Shown here in pieces: positions 24,919-33,918 of a DNA stretch of 64,000 bases. This DNA is from Cyclobacterium amurskyense (GTDB taxonomy: Bacteria; Bacteroidota; Bacteroidia; Cytophagales; Cyclobacteriaceae). Location: the NCBI RefSeq assembly GCF_001050135.1, contig NZ_CP012040.1, positions 682,001-746,000 on the forward strand, given 5' to 3'. A model generated the notes under the pieces. The model did not search any database and was not told the origin of the DNA. It was given only the letters and a program-made list of their open reading frames with translations. The translations under genes were made by a program, and so were the position numbers. How positions within the stretch are numbered: the first letter of the stretch is position 1; each line of letters begins with the position of its first letter.

Positions 24919-26043
24919 TTATACGTAATTGCTTAGCATCACTGGCATAACCAGCATCAGAATATCTTCGTTCTCATTTAAATCTGAAGGAAGAATCAAA
25001 CCCGCTCTGTTTGGTGCACTAAACTTCAATGTCACCTCTTTAGCTGAAATATTGTTTAGCATTTCTACCAAAAATTTAGCATTGAATCCGATTTCGATGT
25101 CTTCACCTTCGTGTTCACATGACAATCTTTCATTGGCCTCGTTTGAGAAGTCCAAATCTTCAGCTGATATCTGTAATTCACTACCTGTAAGCTTCAATCT
25201 AACCTGGTGTGTGGTTTTATTGGCGTAGATAGCAATCCTCTTTAGGGAGCCTAAAAACTCCTGTCTGTTGATCACCATATCGTTGTTATTGTCCGCAGGA
25301 ATTACATTTTCATAATCTGGGAAACGCTCATCGATTAACCTACAGATCATCTTGATATTATTGAACTTAAAGTAGGCGTTACTGGTGTTAAATTCAACAC
25401 TTACTGGTACATTTTCAGTAGGTAGTGTTGATTTCAATAGGTTGAGAGCTTTCCTTGGCACGATAATGCTTGTAGCTTCAGGGGAGGCTATATCCACTCT
25501 TCTATATCGAATCAATCGATGTCCGTCAGTGGCAACAAATGTAGTATTGGTGCTACTTAGATTGATAAACACCCCTGTCATAGCAGGTCTTAACTCATCA
25601 TTACTTGTAGCAAAAATGGTATTAGCAATCGCACTACTCAAAACATCGGTTGACATTTCTACTGTAGAGGCATTGGTAACACTAGGAATTCGAGGAAAGT
25701 CCGTTGCATTTTCTCCTGCCAATTTATAACGTCCATTGTCGGAACTGATTTCCACACTATAGGTTTCCTTGTCAATACTAAAGGTTACTGGTTGTTCAGG
25801 AAGGTTTTTAAGTGTTTCGATCAATATTTTTGCAGGGACTGCAATATTGCCGTCTTCTTTTGCCTCCACCTCAATTTCTGTCATCATGGATGTTTGCAAA
25901 TCAGAAGCTGTAACCGTAAGCTTGCTGTCCAATATTTCAAAAAGAAAGTTCTCTAAGATAGGCACAACAGGATTGGTTGTTACCACCCCATTTATTGCGG
26001 AGAGATGCTTCAAAAGTGAGGAAGAAGAAACAATAAATTTCAT
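24919..26043 (-). CDS. dnaN: DNA polymerase III beta subunit (sliding clamp)
   Basis: This 374-residue protein is the clamp: MKFIVSSSSLLKHLSAINGVV at the start, three repeats of the clamp fold with SDLQTSMMTEIEVEA, ATDGHRLIRYRR and a C-terminal LMLVMPVMLSNYV (the usual VMPMRL-type end). It encircles DNA and holds the polymerase. dnaA and recF are not adjacent, which is common in Bacteroidota. A terminator follows, and a 234-bp AT-rich gap lies upstream. Confidence 0.97.
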   Translation of the reverse strand: MKFIVSSSSLLKHLSAINGVVTTNPVVPILENFLFEILDSKLTVTASDLQTSMMTEIEVEAKEDGNIAVPAKILIETLKNLPEQPVTFSIDKETYSVEISSDNGRYKLAGENATDFPRIPSVTNASTVEMSTDVLSSAIANTIFATSNDELRPAMTGVFINLSSTNTTFVATDGHRLIRYRRVDIASPEATSIIVPRKALNLLKSTLPTENVPVSVEFNTSNAYFKFNNIKMICRLIDERFPDYENVIPADNNNDMVINRQEFLGSLKRIAIYANKTTHQVRLKLTGSELQISAEDLDFSNEANERLSCEHEGEDIEIGFNAKFLVEMLNNISAKEVTLKFSAPNRAGLILPSDLNENEDILMLVMPVMLSNYV

Positions 26044-26277
26044 ATGTATGGTTTTTTTAATTCAGTCACATTAAAAATTATCGTAGAATCCACGATACAA
26101 TTCCGTAAAGCCAAATTTAGCGTTTTTAGTCATTGCTTTTAAGCAAATGAGACACAAATTTTAATTTCGATGGATTTAACAGGGTAAAGTTATAAATAAA
26201 ATTACAAATGCCCTCATTAGGTTTTGATTTGATAGGATAAAATTAATTTGATTTTCCAATAATGGTTTTTATTCTTT

Positions 26278-27960
26278 TCATTTAGCGTATTTCCTTTTCC
26301 TGAAAACCTGTCTAATCCAGCCTATAAGCACAACTACCAACACAGGAATCACAATGTTGATTAACTGCCACATGGATTTCTGCTGTTTAATTTTAACTTT
26401 ATTTAATGGTCTAATCTCAAAACTTTTGGTCTTACTAGCGATTATGCCTGTTGGGGCCACCATATAATTAACTGTGTTTTGTAAAAAAGTTCTGTTTGCA
26501 GTGTTACTTTCGGAAAAGGGATTGACACCTAGTGGAAGCGGTTGTTCTTCCTGGGGCTGTATCCAACTTTTTATCACATCTGCATCTCCGGAAACAAGAA
26601 TTCTCCCTCCTTTGCTTTCTGGTAAAAACTTATTTTTATCAAATTCTTCCGGTACAAAACGATTTTTGAAGAATGAAGTGAATTGTCCTTCTAGTAAATA
26701 TGCCAATGGAAGACTTCCACTATTGAAGGATTTGACATCAGGTTCGTTTGCCATGTCTACAAAAGCTACACGAACAGGAGCGCTTTGCCTTTTGCTATAA
26801 TTGCTGGAGAAAATCAAAGGAGTCTTTTTTACAAGTTCTGCTTTTACAGTATCAATCGTACTCACGAAACGAAACTGAACCTCATCCAAGCCTTTGGTAA
26901 TAGGGTGACTTGCCATTTTTCCTGCCTGCACATAAAATGGCCAAGGAAGTGGTACAATTTGAGGCTGGTTGCCAAACTCACCTGAAACCACCGGGAAATA
27001 ACCGAAATTCAAATCCTGAACAAGATCTTTATTTATGCGCACACCATAGCGGAACAATAGATCATCCAGACCGGTATCAAAAGGCATTGCCACTGTTCCC
27101 TTACCTCCTGCTTCTTCCATGTTTACCGCCATCTGATCAAGCATAAACAAAATATTACCTCCGTACATTAAAAATTGATCGAGCAGGTACTTTTCCCTCT
27201 CCCCATAAGCAGACTTGGGACCTGCCACAATCAACACCTCAAATGTCAGTAAATCCTCCACACTTTTGGCTTGGTCAAAAGGAACTTTATATACCTCAAA
27301 ATCTTCATTTAGCGCTTCCACCATTCCATACCCCTCATCCTCAGCCATTTCACCTTGACCAATAACTATTCCAATGGCACGCTTGTCTCTAGTGTACAAA
27401 CGTTTAATCGCTTGGCTGATTTCGAATTCAAGGTTTTCAATAGAGAGATTAAGTGTTTCTTCAGGCCCCATTCCAAGTTCCCCTTTCAGCAATAGCACAC
27501 CCGTTTCTTTAGATGCAGAACGAAGAACAATCCCCGGAAATATAAGTTGAGTAGACTGGGTGCCATTTTGGTTGCTATGCAAATTGGTAGGGTTAATTCC
27601 ATAATCTGAAATTTTTAAAATATAGGCCTCACTTTTCTCAGCGACCATTTGCAATGGATCCAAATAGTTGATTGTTATATCTTCTCTACTATAAGAGCGA
27701 AAAGTCTTCAATGTCTGCTCTATATTTCTCTGGAAGCGTTTCATCCCAGGAGGAAGATCATCCCCAACCAATAAAATATCTATTTCCAATGGTCCGTCCA
27801 TCTCCTCCAGTACGTCCAGAGTAGCCTGCCCTATACTGTATTTACCCTCCTCAGTCATGTCCAACCTGAAAGACCACCATCTTTCCAGATTAGCAACTGA
27901 AAACCATATCAGCACCAAAGCGATTGCCCCATACAAAAGGGACTTGTAATTTCTATTCAT
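26278..27960 (-). CDS. gldG: Gliding motility-associated ABC transporter subunit GldG
   Basis: The 560-residue protein has one N-terminal membrane segment (SLLYGAIALVLIWFSVANLERWW), a large periplasmic domain of the GldG/DUF4350-type family (YSIGQATLDVLEEMDGPLEIDILL, IGIVIGQGEMAEDEGYGMVEAL) and a C-terminal membrane segment (LINIVIPVLVVVLIGWI). It forms an ABC export complex with GldA and GldF, required for gliding in Flavobacterium. Non-gliding relatives also keep it. Its start overlaps the gldF stop by 8 bp. Confidence 0.93.
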   Translation of the reverse strand: MNRNYKSLLYGAIALVLIWFSVANLERWWSFRLDMTEEGKYSIGQATLDVLEEMDGPLEIDILLVGDDLPPGMKRFQRNIEQTLKTFRSYSREDITINYLDPLQMVAEKSEAYILKISDYGINPTNLHSNQNGTQSTQLIFPGIVLRSASKETGVLLLKGELGMGPEETLNLSIENLEFEISQAIKRLYTRDKRAIGIVIGQGEMAEDEGYGMVEALNEDFEVYKVPFDQAKSVEDLLTFEVLIVAGPKSAYGEREKYLLDQFLMYGGNILFMLDQMAVNMEEAGGKGTVAMPFDTGLDDLLFRYGVRINKDLVQDLNFGYFPVVSGEFGNQPQIVPLPWPFYVQAGKMASHPITKGLDEVQFRFVSTIDTVKAELVKKTPLIFSSNYSKRQSAPVRVAFVDMANEPDVKSFNSGSLPLAYLLEGQFTSFFKNRFVPEEFDKNKFLPESKGGRILVSGDADVIKSWIQPQEEQPLPLGVNPFSESNTANRTFLQNTVNYMVAPTGIIASKTKSFEIRPLNKVKIKQQKSMWQLINIVIPVLVVVLIGWIRQVFRKRKYAK

Positions 27961-28675
27961 CCCTATTGATCAAAACCCAAGAACACACCAAAAAGGTAAG
28001 TATCATTCCCAAAAAGTAATAAATATTTTCGGAGACAATAACACCTCGCCCCATTTGTTCATAATGAAAATCGGTACCCAATCCTTCCAACAAAACAGCC
28101 AAATCACCTGAAGTAAGCGATGCCATCGCTCCTATCCCACCATACAACAAGAAGGAAATGAACACTGCTATTACGAAAGAAACGATCTGATTGGAAGTAA
28201 TGCAGGAACTAAAAAGCCCAACAGATGCAAATAGTGCGCCTACCAAAAACAAACCAATATAGGCACCAAAGAACCCCGCACTGTCAATATTCCCTATAGT
28301 ATCTCCAAGTTGGACGATACTGAAATAATAAATCAATGTTGGGATTAAAGAGAAAAATAAAAGCGCCAAGGCAGCAAAGTATTTGGCGATAACTATCTGA
28401 GAACTGTTTAATGGGGAAGTTTTAAGCAACTCCCAAGTACCCGTTTTTCTTTCCTCAGCAACCATCCTCATGGTAATGGCTGGCAGTAAGAAAATGAAAA
28501 CAAAGGGGGTATAACTAAACAAAGGTTCAAGATCTGCATAACCATATTCCAGCACACTTGTACCTGGAAACACCCACACTATCAAACCCAAGGAAATTAA
28601 AAATACAGAGGTAATCAGGTAGGCTGAAAGGTTACTAAAAAAAGCATTGACTTCCTTTATAAACAGGCTCCACAT
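27953..28675 (-). CDS. gldF: Gliding motility-associated ABC transporter permease GldF
   Basis: The 240-residue permease has six membrane segments of the ABC-2 type (YLITSVFLISLGLIVWVF, FVFIFLLPAITMRM and later helices) and the conserved EERKTGTWELLKTSPL loop. It is the membrane subunit of the Gld ABC complex. It starts 4 bp after gldA and overlaps gldG by 8 bp, giving an A-F-G operon. Confidence 0.92.
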   Translation of the reverse strand: MWSLFIKEVNAFFSNLSAYLITSVFLISLGLIVWVFPGTSVLEYGYADLEPLFSYTPFVFIFLLPAITMRMVAEERKTGTWELLKTSPLNSSQIVIAKYFAALALLFFSLIPTLIYYFSIVQLGDTIGNIDSAGFFGAYIGLFLVGALFASVGLFSSCITSNQIVSFVIAVFISFLLYGGIGAMASLTSGDLAVLLEGLGTDFHYEQMGRGVIVSENIYYFLGMILTFLVCSWVLINRDE

Positions 28676-28679
28676 CTCT

Positions 28680-29588
28680 CTAACTTTTGGTTAAGCTATA
28701 AAAGACAGATTCCAAGTTTATTTCTTCCTGGCTAATACTCACCAAGTTCAGGTTATGTTTTTGTATCATCTCGAAAAGCTCAATTCTTAATTTCTTAGGA
28801 TCCTTGCAAGTTAGGGCTAGCAAGCCTGGCCTTTTTCTATCCAGGGCACTAAAAGAAAGCCCTGTTAACCAATTGTCCTTTATGGTTTCCTCTGTTTCCA
28901 GTAAAACTATGGATTTTCCAGTACTGGCTTTCAGGTTTTGAAGTGAATCTTGCGCCACCAGTTTGCCTTTGTTGATAATGACTACCTTATCACATAGGAT
29001 TTCAACCTCCTGCATGATATGGGTACTTAAAATAAGCGTTTTGTTTTTGCTAATTTCTTTAATTAGATGCCTGATTTCCACCAATTGGTTGGGATCCAAA
29101 CCGGTAGTTGGCTCATCTAAAATAATTATTTCAGGATCATGTACCAGACTCTTTGCCAAGCCAACCCTTTGTTTGTAACCTTTAGACAAGTTACCTATTC
29201 TCTTGTGCCGCTCTTGGCTAAGCCCACACTGCTCCATCACAATCTTCACCCTTTCATTGCGAACATTTCTCTTCATCTGATAAAGTCCACCTATAAAGGA
29301 TAAAAATTCGGGGATATACATTTCCTCATACAAAGGATTGTGTTCAGGCAAATACCCTATCAATTTGCTAATAATTCGGGAATGCTTTTTTACCGAAATG
29401 CCGTTGACCAAAGCTTCACCGGAGTCAGCCTGAAGAAAACCTGTAATGATTTTCATAGTGGTAGACTTACCAGCACCATTTGGTCCTAAAAAACCCAACA
29501 CCTGTCCAGGATTCGCTTGAAAACTGACATTATCGAGAACCAACTGGCCCCCATAACTTTTTGAAAGTTGTTGAATTTCTATGGACAT
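28680..29588 (-). CDS. gldA: Gliding motility-associated ABC transporter ATPase GldA
   Basis: The 302-residue ATPase has Walker A GPNGAGKSTTMK, signature LSKGYKQRVGLAKSL, Walker B IIILDEPTTGLDP and the switch His in STHIMQEVE. The roughly 80-residue C-terminal extension is usual for GldA. It is first in the gldAFG operon. The adjoining GldF and GldG subunits make the family assignment firm. Confidence 0.93.
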   Translation of the reverse strand: MSIEIQQLSKSYGGQLVLDNVSFQANPGQVLGFLGPNGAGKSTTMKIITGFLQADSGEALVNGISVKKHSRIISKLIGYLPEHNPLYEEMYIPEFLSFIGGLYQMKRNVRNERVKIVMEQCGLSQERHKRIGNLSKGYKQRVGLAKSLVHDPEIIILDEPTTGLDPNQLVEIRHLIKEISKNKTLILSTHIMQEVEILCDKVVIINKGKLVAQDSLQNLKASTGKSIVLLETEETIKDNWLTGLSFSALDRKRPGLLALTCKDPKKLRIELFEMIQKHNLNLVSISQEEINLESVFYSLTKS

Positions 29589-29714
29589 AATTCAAATGCT
29601 AATCAAACCTGGCAAAGGCATTAACACTTTTAATAAGGAGCTATTGTTTATAATTCTAACGGTATTTCTCCCTTATTCTTATAAAAGGAACGCTCAAATA
29701 AAAGATAAAATTAT

Positions 29715-29773
29715 AACCGAACTATGCAGTAGCCATCTTTAATTAACAGGAATTCAATTGCATAGTTCGGATT
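29715..29773. repeat. Short inverted repeat, possible relative of the AACCCG repeat family (copy C)
   Basis: CCGAACTATGCA (29717-29728) pairs perfectly with TGCATAGTTCGG (29759-29770) around a 30-base centre, flanked by AA and TT. The outer sequence AACCGAACTATGCAGTAG resembles the right end of the longer repeats (AACCCGAAATATGCAATAG). It sits 6 bp after the pgk stop, so it may also act as a transcript end. The relation to the family is inference. Confidence 0.55.
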
Positions 29774-29778
29774 AAAAC

Positions 29779-30978
29779 TTAGGGTTCTAAAGCTTTTACT
29801 CCTGGCAACACTTTACCTTCCATCAATTCAAGCAAGGCACCACCACCAGTAGATACGAAAGACACTTTTTCACCATAGCCAAACTTATTAACAGCTGCAG
29901 CGGAATCACCACCGCCAATAAGCGTAAAGGATCCATTTTCAGTAGCCGCAACAACTGCTTCGGCAATTGCCTTTGTACCTTTTTCAAAGCTACTCATTTC
30001 AAAAACTCCCATTGGGCCATTCCAAAGAATAGTCTTAGAGTCTTTAATGATGTTGGCAAATTTAGCTTGTGTTTCAGGCCCAATATCTAATCCCATCCAA
30101 CCGTCAGGAATTTGTCCTTTTTTAGCTGTACTTTGCTCAGCGTCATTGGCAAAGTCAGTAGATATAACAGTGTCATCCGGCAAGATTAGATTTACATTTT
30201 TTTGCTTGGCTTTTTCTAAAAGCTCCAGCGCAAGGGGCATTTTATCTTCTTCCAATAAAGAATCTCCAATGGTTCCTCCCTGGGCTTTAGCAAAAGTATA
30301 AGACATACCTCCACCAATGATTAAATTGTCAACCTTGTCAAGTAATTTATCGATAAGTAGGATCTTGTCCGAAATCTTAGCTCCACCCATGATGGCAGTG
30401 AAAGGTCTTTCAGGTTCTCCTAATACTTTTTCGGCGTTTTCTAATTCTGCCTGCATTAAATAACCTGCCACTTTATCGTTAAAAAACTCAGCTACAATCG
30501 CTGTAGAAGCATGGGCCCTATGGGCAGTTCCAAATGCATCATTCACATAAATATCACCAAGACTGGCCAATTTACCTGCAAAATCCTTGTCTCCTTTTTC
30601 TTCTTCTTTATGGAAACGTAAGTTTTCCAAAAGCAAAACCTCTCCAGCATTCAGGCTAGTGGCTAATTGAGTAGCCTCATTACCAATGCAGTCCTTAGCA
30701 AATTTTACAGACAAGCCTAGTTCCTTATTCAACTCGGTAACGATATGTCTTAAAGAAAATTTATCTTCTGGTCCGGATTTTGGCCTTCCAAGATGGGACA
30801 TTAAAATAACCGATCCACCATCTTTAAGGATTTTCTTGATCGTTGGCAAAGCTGCAGCTATTCTAGTGTTGTCTGTGACGGTATATTGATCATCAAGAGG
30901 AACATTAAAATCCACTCTTACAAGTGCTTTTTTACCACTAAAATCAACATTATCAACTGTTTTAATTCGATTGTTCAT
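29779..30978 (-). CDS. pgk: Phosphoglycerate kinase
   Basis: The 399-residue protein is a full-length PGK: KALVRVDFNVPLD, ILMSHLGRPK, ENLRFHKEEEKGD, FTAIMGGAKISDKI and the C-terminal nucleotide site GGGDSAAAVNKFG. It transfers phosphate from 1,3-bisphosphoglycerate to ADP in glycolysis. It lies 38 bp downstream of the Sua5-type gene end and may be read separately. Confidence 0.98.
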   Translation of the reverse strand: MNNRIKTVDNVDFSGKKALVRVDFNVPLDDQYTVTDNTRIAAALPTIKKILKDGGSVILMSHLGRPKSGPEDKFSLRHIVTELNKELGLSVKFAKDCIGNEATQLATSLNAGEVLLLENLRFHKEEEKGDKDFAGKLASLGDIYVNDAFGTAHRAHASTAIVAEFFNDKVAGYLMQAELENAEKVLGEPERPFTAIMGGAKISDKILLIDKLLDKVDNLIIGGGMSYTFAKAQGGTIGDSLLEEDKMPLALELLEKAKQKNVNLILPDDTVISTDFANDAEQSTAKKGQIPDGWMGLDIGPETQAKFANIIKDSKTILWNGPMGVFEMSSFEKGTKAIAEAVVAATENGSFTLIGGGDSAAAVNKFGYGEKVSFVSTGGGALLELMEGKVLPGVKALEP

Positions 30979-31016
30979 GCGTTATAGGTTTAATATTATC
31001 TTCAAAAATAAACATT

Positions 31017-31979
31017 TTATTTGGCAGCAGCCCGCCTTAACCGGTCATTTATCGCTTTCCCTAAGTGTATTTCGGGCAATTCTTCAGCTAGAATCAAGCT
31101 TGTATCTGTTTCGTCAAGTCGACGCATTGCAGAAAACAAATTCCTGGCTGCCTCATCAAAATCTCCAGAACTACTTAATGCCACTTGATTGGACGCTGGG
31201 ACATCGGAAAAGGAACGTTTAAAGGAAAGAATTGCAAAATCTCCCTTTTCAGACTGATGCTGTTGCATTAGCTCATCAAGATCACCTAAAATCATGCGTT
31301 TTCTTGGCGCATAGTGACTTTTTAGCATACCGGGAGATTGTGGGTTACTGCTTGATTGAGGTAAAATAAGCACTTTACCTACTATTTCTTCAATGGCACT
31401 TACTGAAATTCCGCCAAGACGGTAAATGATAACCTGTCCCTCCTCCATACCTACAATGGTACTTTCAAGACCGACTTCACAATGACCTCCATCCAAAATA
31501 TAGGCCAGCTTATCTCCAAGGTGATCCTGAACATGGCTTGCACTAGTCGGGCTAATATAACCAAAAGGGTTTGCACTTGGAGCAGCCAAAGGAAAGTCTA
31601 AGCGCTCTAATAAGCTTAAGGTAAGGGCATGATTAGGCACCCTAACCCCTACTTTCCCCAAACCGCTAGTCACCAAGTCAGGAATTATGCTTTTCTTGGT
31701 CAGCAATAAAGTAAGGGGTCCTGGCCAAAATGCTTCAGCCAAAGCTTTTAGCTCCTCTGGAATAGATTCCACATAATTATACACCTGATCTATTCCGGCC
31801 ACATGTACAATTAAAGGATCAAATCTAGGTCTGTTTTTAGACTTAAAAATTTGTACAACGGCTTTTTCATCAAGGGCATTGCCTGCGAGACCGTAAACCG
31901 TTTCGGTAGGAATGGCTACGAGTTCTCCCGATGCCAATAAAGCTGCCGATTTTTCAATGTCTTTTCCAATCTCAGCCAT
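31017..31979 (-). CDS. L-threonylcarbamoyladenylate synthase (Sua5 type)
   Basis: The 320-residue protein has the YrdC/Sua5 domain (residues about 10-190): GELVAIPTETVYGLAGNAL, KSKNRPRFDPLIVHV, FWPGPLTLLL, RVPNHALTLSLL and AAPSANPFGYISPTSA. A C-terminal Sua5 domain (about 215-320) distinguishes it from short TsaC. It makes threonylcarbamoyl-AMP for t6A37 in ANN-decoding tRNAs. Its ATG shares one base with the stop of the TPR gene (TAATG). Confidence 0.95.
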   Translation of the reverse strand: MAEIGKDIEKSAALLASGELVAIPTETVYGLAGNALDEKAVVQIFKSKNRPRFDPLIVHVAGIDQVYNYVESIPEELKALAEAFWPGPLTLLLTKKSIIPDLVTSGLGKVGVRVPNHALTLSLLERLDFPLAAPSANPFGYISPTSASHVQDHLGDKLAYILDGGHCEVGLESTIVGMEEGQVIIYRLGGISVSAIEEIVGKVLILPQSSSNPQSPGMLKSHYAPRKRMILGDLDELMQQHQSEKGDFAILSFKRSFSDVPASNQVALSSSGDFDEAARNLFSAMRRLDETDTSLILAEELPEIHLGKAINDRLRRAAAK

Positions 31980-32692
31980 TATTCTTTACAGAATTCGTCT
32001 AACCAATCTTTAGCCTGAGTATAACCTAGGGTAAGGGCTGTCTGCAAGTGCTCACAACCTTCCTCTTTTTTACCCAAAGCGCTCATCTCAGTCACTCCCA
32101 ATAGGTAAAATGCAGCTCCATTTCTCGTATCAATCTTCGTCAACTCTTCAAGTGTAGCAATGGCATTCAGAGGATCGTTATTCCCCAGAAGTGCTTTGGC
32201 TTTATTGAACAATACCTGTGGTTGCTGAGGATCAGCATGCAAGGCTTTGTCGAAGTCTATCAGGGCATCATCGTACATCTCTAGGCCCAAAAGGGCCAAT
32301 CCACGATTGTAATAAATATCCACCTGATTAAAATCAAGCCCGTTGGCCCTGTTATAATCAATCAAAGCATTTTTATACTCCTCTTTTTCCATGTATACAT
32401 TCCCTCTATTAAAAAAGGGCTTGTAATTATTTTCATCCAATTCAATCGAGCGGGAAAAGGATGCTATTGCATCGTCCCATTTACCCGTTTGGAAGAAGAT
32501 CACACCTCTGGCATTCCATGCAGGAGCATGTGTCGTATCGTTTTCCACCAATCTATTTAGGTGCTCAATTGCGGTATCAAAATCCTGTTTTTCCAAGGCT
32601 CCAATGCCAGCTTCGAATAATTCCTCAGAAGTTGGTTGACAGGAAACAAGAAGAAATAGGGCTATGATGCTACTCCATATATTTTTATGCAT
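31979..32692 (-). CDS. TPR-repeat lipoprotein
   Basis: The 237-residue product has a lipoprotein signal (IIALFLLVSC, Cys18) and about five tetratricopeptide repeats, for example PAWNARGVIFFQTGKWDDAI and IYYNRGLALLGLEMYDDALI. TPRs bind partner proteins; the partner is not known. It is translationally coupled with the downstream Sua5-type gene, an association more likely to reflect shared expression than function. Confidence 0.9.
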   Translation of the reverse strand: MHKNIWSSIIALFLLVSCQPTSEELFEAGIGALEKQDFDTAIEHLNRLVENDTTHAPAWNARGVIFFQTGKWDDAIASFSRSIELDENNYKPFFNRGNVYMEKEEYKNALIDYNRANGLDFNQVDIYYNRGLALLGLEMYDDALIDFDKALHADPQQPQVLFNKAKALLGNNDPLNAIATLEELTKIDTRNGAAFYLLGVTEMSALGKKEEGCEHLQTALTLGYTQAKDWLDEFCKE

Positions 32693-32775
32693 TACACTTT
32701 TTTTTGCAAAGATAAGGATTCCTTAGGGCACAATCCACAAAAGGTTAGAACAAAAAGCAAGGACATGATTAGATC

Positions 32776-33327
32776 CTATAGCAGGATTTCAGATTTACTG
32801 GTTTTTTCTAGCATTCTCAATATCGAGTCGTTAAATCCAACCAATTCGGCCGTCATGTCAAAACCTATCCAAGCGAGGTCTTTACTTTCTGGACTAATCA
32901 CCAGTGGTTCATCCATTTCAGCCTCAATAAGAAATCTAACATCATAATGAAAATGTCTTTCCTCTTTATTGTTTTCAGGAATCACATGTCGATCAAGATC
33001 AAAAATTGACTTGTCTACCAATTGAATAGATTGTAAGCCACTTTCCTCTTTTGCTTCTTTGAGTGCCACCTCCACCAGGTTCTCATCTCCATCTGCATGC
33101 CCTCCCAATTGAAGCCATCGTTGAAGTTTCCTATGTAGTGTTAACAAGGTATGGGTACGCCTTTTATTGACTATCCAGGCAGAGGCAGTAAAATGCCCCT
33201 TTTTTCTTTCTCTTTTAAATGCGTCTGGGTCGTTTAAAAGATCCAGAAAAGCAGGCACCATGGCTTTTTCCTCCTCAAATGGTGTCCTGTAATTTTCAAT
33301 CAAGCACTTTAGATTTTCTCTGTCCAT
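32776..33327 (-). CDS. NUDIX hydrolase
   Basis: The 183-residue protein has a Nudix box that fits Gx5Ex7REUxEExGU with Lys for Arg: GHADGDENLVEVALKEAKEE then SGL, at about residues 76-98. Family enzymes hydrolyse nucleoside diphosphates linked to another group X, such as oxidised nucleotides or sugar nucleotides. The substrate cannot be read from the sequence. It starts 3 bp after the preceding unknown gene and is third in the recQ operon, which could point to nucleotide-pool cleaning. Confidence 0.92.
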   Translation of the reverse strand: MDRENLKCLIENYRTPFEEEKAMVPAFLDLLNDPDAFKRERKKGHFTASAWIVNKRRTHTLLTLHRKLQRWLQLGGHADGDENLVEVALKEAKEESGLQSIQLVDKSIFDLDRHVIPENNKEERHFHYDVRFLIEAEMDEPLVISPESKDLAWIGFDMTAELVGFNDSILRMLEKTSKSEILL

Positions 33328-33330
33328 ATA

Positions 33331-33918
33331 CTAATTTGCTTTGAATAATTTATCCATAAACTGGTCAAAAGGTTTGGCATCGTGGTATTGCCTATCGGAA
33401 TACAAGGTCACCAAAACTTTCAGGTAGTTGGGTTTATTGTCAAGGTAAATTTTTTCTATACTTACATTACCATAGCGTTGATCTATTTTATCCGAACTGG
33501 TGTCCACCGAAACCAAAGGCTTATAATACAGCTTTTCAGTAGTACGCACCTGCTCATTGACCTCGTCAATTTTACGATCCATACTTACCATCCTGTACCC
33601 CAAACCCAATGTTCTCAAACCTAGTCCGAAAAACAATTTAGGGAAATTTTCAGGATTGAATGGTGAATCGTAACTAACAGCAAAACCATTGGCATAAGAA
33701 GTATGAAATAGGTGAACTTCTGGTTCCTTTACAATCCCGGCTTTTTTCAAATGGTAATTGTCATAAACCATTTTCAGCACCTGCTCACCTTCTTCCGCCG
33801 CCAACCAGGAGATAACTTCCTGCTCCTCATTTTCAGAGCGAGTAAAATTCTCCCTAATAACTGCCCGATTGGCATTACCAGTAAACAGTTTACCTATTAA
33901 GTCTTCAATAAATTTCAT
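33331..33918 (-). CDS. Conserved-looking protein of unknown function between recQ and NUDIX
   Basis: The 195-residue protein has no signal peptide, no membrane segment and no motif that I recognise. The middle is hydrophobic and Gly-rich (LFFGLGLRTLGLGYRMVSMDRK); the rest is mixed alpha/beta. Its ATG overlaps the recQ stop by 4 bp and it ends 3 bp before the NUDIX gene, so all three are made together. Function is unknown; a link to DNA or nucleotide maintenance is only guilt by association. Confidence 0.7.
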   Translation of the reverse strand: MKFIEDLIGKLFTGNANRAVIRENFTRSENEEQEVISWLAAEEGEQVLKMVYDNYHLKKAGIVKEPEVHLFHTSYANGFAVSYDSPFNPENFPKLFFGLGLRTLGLGYRMVSMDRKIDEVNEQVRTTEKLYYKPLVSVDTSSDKIDQRYGNVSIEKIYLDNKPNYLKVLVTLYSDRQYHDAKPFDQFMDKLFKAN

